64,000 nt of DNA from Eimeria necatrix (lineage: Eukaryota; Apicomplexa; Conoidasida; Eucoccidiorida; Eimeriidae), in NCBI RefSeq assembly GCF_000499385.1, contig NW_013652025.1:1-64000 (forward strand), given 5' to 3'. The notes under the pieces were generated by a model. It had not been told where the DNA came from, did no database searches, and saw only the letters and a list, made by a program, of their open reading frames with translations. A program made the translations under genes and the position numbers. Of this stretch, positions 56,699-64,000 are shown piece by piece. Position 1 is the stretch's first letter. Each line of letters starts with the position of its first letter.

Positions 56699-58584
56699 TC
56701 AAACGTAGGAATAGTCCCTGTTTGGAGGTAGCCGAGCCGCCATGATAACTGCTGCAACAATGCCCTGTAAGGCTTCTTTTGCCTCCCTCTCTTCCCCTAA
56801 ATTTTCTTCATGCTTGACAATGCTTCTTAACTGAGGCTGAGTTTTTGCAAGGGGCACTGGAGCCTGGATGTGCTCTCCGTCAGACCCTTTACTTGAATTT
56901 CCAGTGCTCGAGGTAGCCATCTGTGGAGCAGCAGCTCCTCCAGCGGCGTCCGAAGCTGTCTTCCTAGCAGAAGACTCGATTTTAGGGGCTGAAATGAGTT
57001 CCCTTTGCTTGAAAGAAACCACTGGAGCTTCAGACAGCAGTGTGCCTAGAGCAGAAATAGTTGAGTTGCTGGATTCAAATACGGGGGCTGTTCTTATTTA
57101 CCTGCATTGTATACCTGTATTTTACATACGCATTGACACAACGCGTGCAAATGCAAATTTAGCATAATGAGAGGCTGGTGTGAAGAGCAAATGCACTGAC
57201 AATTAGCCTCTTGGAGCCGCCGAACGAGCTGGAGAGCTCGTACAACACAACCCCGTCTTGTGCAAGATTAGCCAAGAATGTCACTGCGGCAGCCCCTACC
57301 TGTACATTTGGATAGTTCATAATTAAGTAAAATTACAAAAGCTGCAAAATTCCCTTTTTGTCTTGCTGTGTTCGGGGCTCCTCACATTTGTTAAACCGAT
57401 GGCGTGATGAACTTCCACTAGCAGCCCCTCTGGGTTGAAGCTTTCCATGAGTTCCACTCGGTGATCTTTCCCGTTCTATTACGGGCAAAATAAATAGGTA
57501 AGTCTGTGGGGAAAAGAGTATAGAGGAGAGTCACCTCAAACACGAAGTCTGCAGCATCAGGGCGAAAACCCGTGTGTTGCATTATCTTTTTCTGCCTGTT
57601 TAAATAGTTTCAGATATCAAGAGCGGACGACAAATATATTTATGAAGATAAAAGCGAACATTCTCTGTTGTTCTATAGGGTCTGCTGGTCGCGCAGGCCG
57701 GTAGTCAAGTGGCTCAGTGGAACCCTCGACTAGCGTGCCGGTGTTATCTTCAAGAAGAACTCGCGCATCTGGGCTTTTCTCCGTCTGAATAGTTAGTTAA
57801 AGTCAGCCACTCAACTCTAGACTGCCGAAAAGAAGCTAGACGAACTGCCAGCCCTCCTGCTGTGCTTACGGAATACGAGATGCGCACTGGTAGCTCCTTT
57901 GCGTCGTTTATGACTCTGGAAAGTTGCGAGCTAGCATATGAGGCGAAGGCATTGAAAATAGATTCTTAATCTTACGTTGTCATTGGATTCGTGCCGATAT
58001 TCATCACCCAGCCCCCACCCCTCCTGTTTGCGCCGTGATAGCAGCCATGGAAATAACATGCCAAACGGAAACAGTACACGCCCACTTTATGTAAATCACT
58101 TGGCCGTAAGGGTTTGAACTATTCGGCACAACTGTCTTGCTGACGCTGTCCACAACAACAATATCTGCTTTTGTCAGATCTGCGAGGCCACAATACTTGA
58201 GTTTCTCCGTAAAGCGACAACTTGACACCTCACCGAATCCATAGTTGGGTCCTGTTTCGCCATGAAAAAGATTCTTTCCAAAGACACATATGTCTTGGCA
58301 AATGCAAAAAATACATACAAAACGACTTAGATACATTTTGGGGATTGCCTTTGCCATTTATTCTGAGATTAGCTTGCGGTGCGCAGGCCGTTTACAGAAC
58401 TGCCAAGACACCCGAAAGGAAAGCCAAAATCTGACTGTAGATCTTCATATGGTAATGGCAGGGATGCAGATTTGAAGTAACAGCGGGAAAAGCACATACT
58501 TGTTCCTATGATATATGTTAGGAATAGAACAGTCAACAATAATCCAGACATTGCTAGACGGAAAAGTGAAAACGAACGAAACAT
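56699..58584 (-). CDS. Secreted or type-II membrane protein (C), paralogue of B
   Basis: Minus-strand exons: 58584-58500, 58293-58234, 58164-58080, 57915-57870, 57784 to about 57700 (end unresolved), 57591-57535, 57475-57386, 57299-57197, 57045-56699. Each other join is phase-compatible. An N-terminal hydrophobic helix (MSGLLLTVLFLTYIIG) acts as signal or anchor. Then come VPNSSNPYGQVIYIKW, VINDAKELPVRISYS and VLLEDNTGTLVEG, matching gene B exon by exon. C continues with FNPEGLLVEVHHAIGLTN, GVVLYELSSSFGGSKRLIVS and a hydrophilic Ser/Ala/Glu-rich tail ending at TAA/TAG 56699. The second half may be a second beta-rich domain. Family and function are unrecognised; likely coccidian-specific. Confidence 0.6.
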
Positions 58585-58918
58585 GTTCGAATAGATGTAG
58601 GGAGGGCCTGCTCTTCCGTCTACTCCTGAAAAAAACGTGCTGTAGAACTTCGGAAGGAAGTCTCTATGCTCTTTCGTGCGTAAGTATTGTGAACTTTCGG
58701 AAAATTAAGTATGGCCGGAGAAGCACGGGCCTGCAGCATGCTTTAAACTCTCCACTTTACGGCGTCAGCACACTACAGGGTCCTTCACCGCTGTCCTATG
58801 CTCAAAAATCTTCTTCTTCCCCATTTCATTCATTCTGTGTGCTGGCGGCAGTACCAGGCGTTGCATCCTGAGCACGCACTCTGCTGCTACTGTTCCTATG
58901 ACTAACTGTCTTCCGCGT

Positions 58919-59052
58919 GGAAGTCCAGGTTCTGGCAAAGACTCAAATGCAAATGAGCAAAAAATGTGACCTACTCAAAGACGTACACAATCAGACGTTG
59001 ATAAATGCTATTCGCGAAGCTGAAGCCTTCTCAGCTGTTATTGCCTCAGGTG
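58919..59052 (+). CDS. Candidate exon upstream of the auxilin-like gene
   Basis: A plus-strand open segment ending at donor TCAG|GTGGGT, reading LAKTQMQMSKKCDLLKDVHN then a helix LINAIREAEAFSAVIAS. It is amphipathic and free of triplet bias. It joins in phase 1 with an acceptor (TTTCTGCAG at about 59514) to AKEFVLLEALAGERSE, which is in frame with the auxilin-like gene start. It is therefore either a 5' exon of that gene or part of a small unrelated gene. Unrecognised. Confidence 0.35.
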
Positions 59053-59733
59053 GGTGAGTGCCAACGAACAATATGGAAGAATAGAATTTAGGCGCTGGCT
59101 AGATAGGAATACATAAAATAAGCGAGCGGTAAATCAGGAATAAGACGGCGGGAGCAATGAATTTGCAAGGGAAAAAGAAAACACTACGGCGAGACACAGG
59201 TGATGGCCGATCTTGCTAACTTGCCGCGTCAAATGTTAGATCTATTTGTATAAAAGCATTTAATGTCCCTCGTTTCCAAGGTGTAATGAGCTGTTCATCG
59301 TTTTTGAATGTGCTAGGCTTGGTTTTCACAGTGTAGGGCTTGCGTGTGCGGAACCCGAGTATGTGATCGCAGTCTGCTGGAGGCTTCCAGCTGCCTCTAC
59401 TTGCGTTGCTAACTGCATTGCCCCAAAAACATGCGGTCCTTGCGTGAAGTACCACATAAACCCTAGACATTAAGTCCAAGCCTCCACTTTTCGCTCGAAA
59501 TTGTAATTTCTGCAGCGGCGAAGGAGTTCGTGTTACTGGAGGCTCTGGCGGGCGAGAGAAGCGAAACTCCTGTGCGACTTGTCTTGCCCGAATATTGTCT
59601 TTCCTTCATTTCCAGCCTTCTGTCGGGGGGTATTCTTGTGATTCTGTGTCTTTGGAGCTGTGTCACCTTCGACGACGAAACGCAAACCCTGAACCGGGCG
59701 TGTCCAGTTGCGTGTTTTCCACGGCTCTCCGCA

Positions 59734-60966
59734 ATGCTTGGCAAGGAGGAGCAGCTGAAGGGGTATGAAGAATGTGATCAAACGAAGAGCGCAACTACTT
59801 TTGTTCGGCTGAAAAAGGGAGTAGCTGCTGGCGTGATTGCAGAAGACGGTGAAGTACAGGCAGCAGAACCCGCAGAAGCAGCAGCAGCTGCACCTGTGGC
59901 TCCTGATGCAAATGCTGCTGCAGTATGCCCAGGAGAAGCTGCAGCAGCAACAACACCAAAAGAAGATGAAGAAACTCCTGCAGGTGGAGCAGCAGCGTCC
60001 GGCGAAGAGGACATTGCTGCTGCAGGGATCTCTCTCGCCCAACAACTTCAGCAGCTGCAGCAGCGGCTGTCCGCGATGCGTTGGGGTTCCTCTATACCGC
60101 TCAGCCACCCCCAACAGCAGCAGCAGAAACAACAGCAGAGGCAGCAGGAGAATGCGGGGCATTCGAGTAGCTTGAGCTGCAACACCAACAGCAACACGGG
60201 CTCTGCTGCGGGCAGCGACAGCGGCTCTGAATCAGAGGCCGAGCCAGAAACTGTGGGAGGGATCCCGGCTGCTACATCACTAGGCAGCTTAGTTATGTCG
60301 CTCGCTGCATCAGCAGCAAATTCTGTGGCGGAGAAGATCGGGCAGTCGGCGCAGCAACTCTTCAGGCCTTCCGGTCAGCTATCACGGCTATGGGTTTAGG
60401 GTTCAGAAAGATTCGCGGTGTTTTTCGTGAATTATGGTGTACCAGACTTAGTTCTTTGAGAGAAATCTGCAGCTGAAGTATGCTTTGGTGGTGCATTAAT
60501 TCTGCCTTCGTTAGCTGGTTTTTTCCATTGCTTGTACTCAACGTTTCACCTTTACATTTTCTTTTGTTTGTTTCGTTGCTCAGGTCTTTTTGAAGTAGAT
60601 GAGAGGGTTTACTTATGCGATAGGGGCGACAGCTCATCTGCCCTTTCCGCCCTCATCCCTTCATACATGGACTTATCGCATCCTTTCAGTTACTTACTGA
60701 TTAATATGTCTGATAAGAGATACGCAATGGCAAGACCTTGCCCCGCTCCACCCAATGCAGAGTTTCCTGCGGCAGCAGCACCAGCGTCCGCTGCTGCTGC
60801 CGCTGCTGCTGCTACTACTGTGGATATCACAACTCCCCGCAGCGCCTCCACAGCGACTAGCAGCGAGGTTGGAAGTCCACGGCACCACCGCCAGCAGCAA
60901 CATCAGCAGCAAGCAGCACTGGCGTATCCGGTGTCTGAGGGTCCCGCTTCAGGATCACGAGCGGAC

Positions 60967-60998
<32 letters not shown>

Positions 60999-63504
60999 GG
61001 GGGAGTTTCGGACAGGCACAGTAATAGACGCAGGGTTTAAGGGCTTGCCTTATCCCCCTCTCCGTCTCTGTCTTTCCCTTTGTGTTAGCGCAGGCAGGTG
61101 GCTGCAGAGCGATAGCGCGCATGTGCTGCTGCTACAGTGCTTCAGGGGTTTAGGGCGTTCAGCTTGCCTTGCTGCAGCCTTCCTGCCTTGGGCAGGGCTT
61201 TGTGTGGACACAGCAGCTGCAGCAGCACAGATCGAAGACGCTCTGGGTATACCTCACGGAGCTCTTCCGCTTCTGCCAAGTCAGAGAAGATTCTTGGCCT
61301 TCTTTGAGGAGCTTATGGGTCTCAGTAGCCCCACCAGATCTCTGAGACTGCTGGATCAGCCGCAATCGCAGCAGTTCGTTCCAAGAAGACTTCGAAGAGT
61401 TATCTTATGCGGACTTCCCGGTATAGAGGAGGCACTTCATGCTTTCAGTGAAACATGCGAAGGGCCCAGACAGGACGATTCTGTCGCTGCTGCTGCCGAT
61501 GTAACGTCGGAGACGAATCAGCAGCAGCAAGTGTTACTATTTCGGCCCGTGTTGGAAGTTTGGCTTGAAGGGTCTCTGGTGTACTCTTCTCTGCAACAAT
61601 ACAGTCTTCCTTCTCTTGCCGACAGTTCACCACCTGCGAACGGCCTTAAGAAGCCGCAGCAGCAGGAGCAGCATCAGGAGCTTGAGGCTCAGGGAATCTG
61701 CTGTTGCCGAGCTCGCCAGCTGCCGGTTTACAACCCCGAAGAAGGAAGCCTCAAGTTCGATATTGATGGTGTGGAGGCATGCGGCGATTTGCTATTGCGA
61801 TTGCTTCATGTCGTTCCGGAGCGGCACGAGCAAGAGCAGCAGCAGCGGCAAGATTTTTGGTGCTGCAGCAATGCAAGCTGCCGCAGCAGTTCCCTGTGGG
61901 GTCGCAAGGTGCCTATGGCCCGTGCAGCTTTCCACACAGCATCTGTCAGTACGCCTGGATGCATTTCATTTTCTAAGTCGGAATTAGATGGAGGACCAAT
62001 GCTTGCTGCGGCCTTTCCTGACGATTGCTTTATTGCTGCCTTTTTTGACACTGTTGAGGCCTCTGAGGCCTGCTTGCCAGGCAGCGCCGCAGCAGATACA
62101 GAGAACTGTGCAACTGAAGCAGCTAGTGCTGCAGCTGCAAGAGAAACACGCCAGCTGGTTGAGCGAGTCCGACAAGAGGGCCTTCAGTGGCGCAAGCTCC
62201 GGCAGCGGCAGCGTGAGCAGAAACAGGAGGAGCAAGAGAAGGGTGAGCAGATGGCTGTTCCAGAACGAACCGCCGAACTTCAGAGAGGCTTGCAATCAAG
62301 AGCGAAGCCTGTAGACGGGCAGGTGACTAAAAAGGAACAGCAGGAACAGCCGGGTCATCAATCGGGAGGAGGGTCACCCAGCTGCTTTGACGTTGAGGAT
62401 TGGGACTCTGGAGGGGATTTTTCAGCAGCAAGGGTCGCAACAGCTGCCGATAGAACCGCAGCAGGAGCACTCACTGCAGGAGAAAACACTGCATCTAGCC
62501 GTGAAGTGACGGCTGCAACAACTACCACGGGAATGCTATCACCTTGGCAGGAGCAGGGGCAGCTGCAGAAGGAGTTGGAGAGCGAAAGCGACATAAGTTG
62601 GGGCTTGTCTGATGACGAAGGAGAGACATGTCAAACTTCGTCCTTCACTGTCCCTGATTCTACCGTTTCTCCCCCCAATTCGGCGGCCTCCCTCCCTGTC
62701 AGTTCTGAGAAGAAGTCTTCATTGGCAGGACAGGAAGGGAGCGCACACATGCAGACCTCTCCTGCCGCTGATGGCCGAAATGCACGAAGTACTGCCTGCA
62801 ATGAAGACGAAGATGATGAAAAGCGCGGCGGCAGCGGCGTCACCGCTGCTGTTTCTGCCGAAGAGCTAGTGAAGACACCATCAGCACCAGCAATAGGATC
62901 AGCAGCCTCAGAAATGTCAGCAGCATCCGTGGCGGATTTGTTGCTCGGTGTTTCTAGTGGAAGTGAGGAAGAGGGCGGACTGCCTGTTCTCGGTTCGCGC
63001 AGTCGTGGCATCAGCAAGGCCAGCAGCACTAAGAGTAACACGAGAGGCCACCCCACAATGCCTAGACGGGACAAAAATGTTGCAGTAGCAACAACAGTGA
63101 CAGCAACACAAGTCTCTGCAACAGCAAATGCTCCAGGCTCCGACGGAATCGACTGGCGAGAAAGCAGCAACGGCGAATGGGTTACTGTTGCCTCGCAGGA
63201 ATCGTCTCCCGTCCTACTAGCCTCACCATGCCTTACTTCACGTGACCCAGGGTGCAGCAGCAGCAACCGGACACTCAGCAGCAACAGTAGCAGTTCTAGC
63301 GGCAATAGCAGTGGATGTATCTCCCCGAAGCGAACTGCGGACAGTTTGTTCGTGCTTCTGGAACAGCAGCAGCAGAAGGCACAGGAACAGAGGCCTCCAC
63401 AGTCGGAACGCCTGATCATACAGCGGCGGCAGGAGCGACTTCGGCAGCTACAGTTGCTTCAGAAGGAGGAGCATGAGAGCCTGCCGAATAAGGGCTCCCC
63501 ATAG
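59734..63504 (+). CDS. Auxilin/GAK-like PTEN-type phosphatase and C2 domain protein
   Basis: Exons 59734-60373 and 60584-63504 join in phase 1 (1186 residues). After an Ala/Gln-rich N-terminal tail, the segment SLAASAANSVAEKIGQS and RPS-GLFEVDERVYLCDRG match the start of the PTEN-like module of auxilin/GAK. HPFSYLLINMSDKRYAMAR follows, then a poly-Ala/Gln insertion of about 90 residues. The module resumes with YPPLRLCLSLCVSAGRWLQS and the P-loop LLLQCFRGLGRSA (CX5R, Cys codon 61138-61140), then LPSQRRFLAFFEELM. A C2-like part follows: VILCGLPGIEEALHAF, RPVLEVWLEGSLVYSS, ARAAFHTASVSTPGCISFSK, DDCFIAAFFD. The remainder is acidic and Ser-rich. Auxilins uncoat clathrin vesicles through a C-terminal J domain; none is visible before the stop. 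The start may be further upstream (59530 or the exon near 58.9 kb). TAT-type proofs of activity are absent. Confidence 0.75.
60966..61000. repeat. GCA triplet run coding for poly-Ala
   Basis: An uninterrupted run of about ten GCA codons within the auxilin-like gene, at the end of the low-complexity insertion that splits its PTEN-like domain. Confidence 0.85.
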
Positions 63505-63752
63505 TTGGAACAGTGGACCAAAGGCCACAAACTGGAAGACGGAGACAACAAACAGCGCATGAAGGCCTGATGTCAACAGAGCCATACTTTTTTTTTTAGA
63601 AATAAGCGCTCGAAGTGCACAGACAGCTCATTTTCTCATTCCCTCAAATTTTCATGCCTCTTGGGCCTCGTGGTTCCCATCTGCACGGACAGTTTCTTCT
63701 TCTTGCTCTCTTCCACTTGTCGTTTTCCTTTTTCGGCCCCAGGTGTAACCGC
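63505..63752. other. Presumed 3' UTR of the auxilin-like gene
   Basis: A T-run and pyrimidine-rich sequence follow the stop at 63504. No coding potential was found here. Confidence 0.4.
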
Positions 63753-63759
63753 TAGATAC

Positions 63760-64000
63760 TTGTTCTCTCTCGAGACCATGATTGTTTTTTTCGTTCCGTG
63801 CCACTCGTGGCATTAGTGTACCGTCATCCGTCCCCTCCGGTTGAGCCGGTTCCGGGCAACGTACACAGAAGCAAACTTCGGGGACAGGTGCAGACTTACA
63901 GCGCTACCTTACGGCGTGCCATTATCCCGCGCAGGGGATCAGGAGATCTCAGGGATGCCATAAGCGCACCAAAGCAGCTCTCTCAGGACCACCAGATGAT
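63760..64000 (+). CDS. Possible partial exon running off the right edge
   Basis: One plus-strand frame stays open from about 63755 to the window end and reads HPSPPVEPVPGNVHRSKLRG then a basic segment (TLRRAIIPRRGSGDL) and APKQLSQDHQM. It has no start codon, so it would be an internal exon, or chance. It might belong to a further exon of the auxilin-like gene or to the next gene. Very uncertain. Confidence 0.2.

Noticed and set aside
62631..63419. Minus-strand 262-codon Leu/Ser/Ala-rich frame
   Set aside because: Complement of the acidic Ser-rich part of the auxilin-like gene; no domain or splice partner.
1..64000. CRISPR arrays, bacterial operons, prophage or IS elements
   Set aside because: Intron-rich eukaryotic genes throughout; no regularly spaced repeats, transposase or bacterial gene structure was seen.

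Overview
The window looks like nuclear DNA of a coccidian apicomplexan, most likely Eimeria or a close relative. Four things point there: (1) genes split by many short GT-AG introns; (2) CAG/GCA triplet tracts that translate into Gln, Ala or Ser runs in coding and non-coding DNA alike; (3) interspersed telomere-like AAACCCT/TTTAGGG blocks; (4) a secreted protein with eleven Apple domains, the architecture reported for the Eimeria microneme protein MIC5. No bacterial, viral or mobile-element gene was recognised.

Layout. 1-6.1 kb: repeat-rich DNA with telomere-like blocks, a 32-bp-arm palindrome, a 75-bp tandem duplication and an isolated ankyrin-repeat exon. 6.2-9.6 kb (+): seven-exon MFS transporter. 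10.8-13.1 kb (-): Gln-rich coiled-coil protein. 14.1-18.6 kb (+): SMYD-type SET/MYND methyltransferase. 18.6-22.0 kb: no convincing gene, but a large foldback at 20.37-20.75 kb. 22.0-27.4 kb (-): SYF1/XAB2 splicing factor in eleven exons. 27.4-33.9 kb: nothing convincing. 33.9-35.6 kb (+): Ran GTPase in five exons. 37.2-43.2 kb (+): a long Gln/Ser-rich gene with a zinc ribbon, coiled coil and UVRAG/ATG14-like helix, a candidate divergent ATG14. 45.3-48.2 kb (-): MIC5-like eleven-Apple protein in one exon. 48.2-51.9 kb: small genes, including a short secreted protein (B). 52.0-56.2 kb (-): ten-exon FASTK-like/RAP-domain organellar RNA-binding protein. 56.7-58.6 kb (-): a longer relative of B (C). 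59.7-63.5 kb (+): auxilin/GAK-like PTEN-type phosphatase plus C2 protein without a visible J domain. A partial exon may run off the right edge.

The neighbours do not form a pathway; this is an ordinary mosaic of housekeeping genes (splicing, nuclear transport, methylation, organellar RNA, membrane traffic) and parasite-specific secreted genes. The most interesting points are the ATG14-like and auxilin-like genes, both heavily disguised by low-complexity insertions, and the B/C secreted-protein family beside the MIC5-like gene.

Exon coordinates were derived by hand from splice consensus, reading-frame phase and protein-family resemblance. Where all phases close without a stop I regard the model as strong; uncertain joins are stated.
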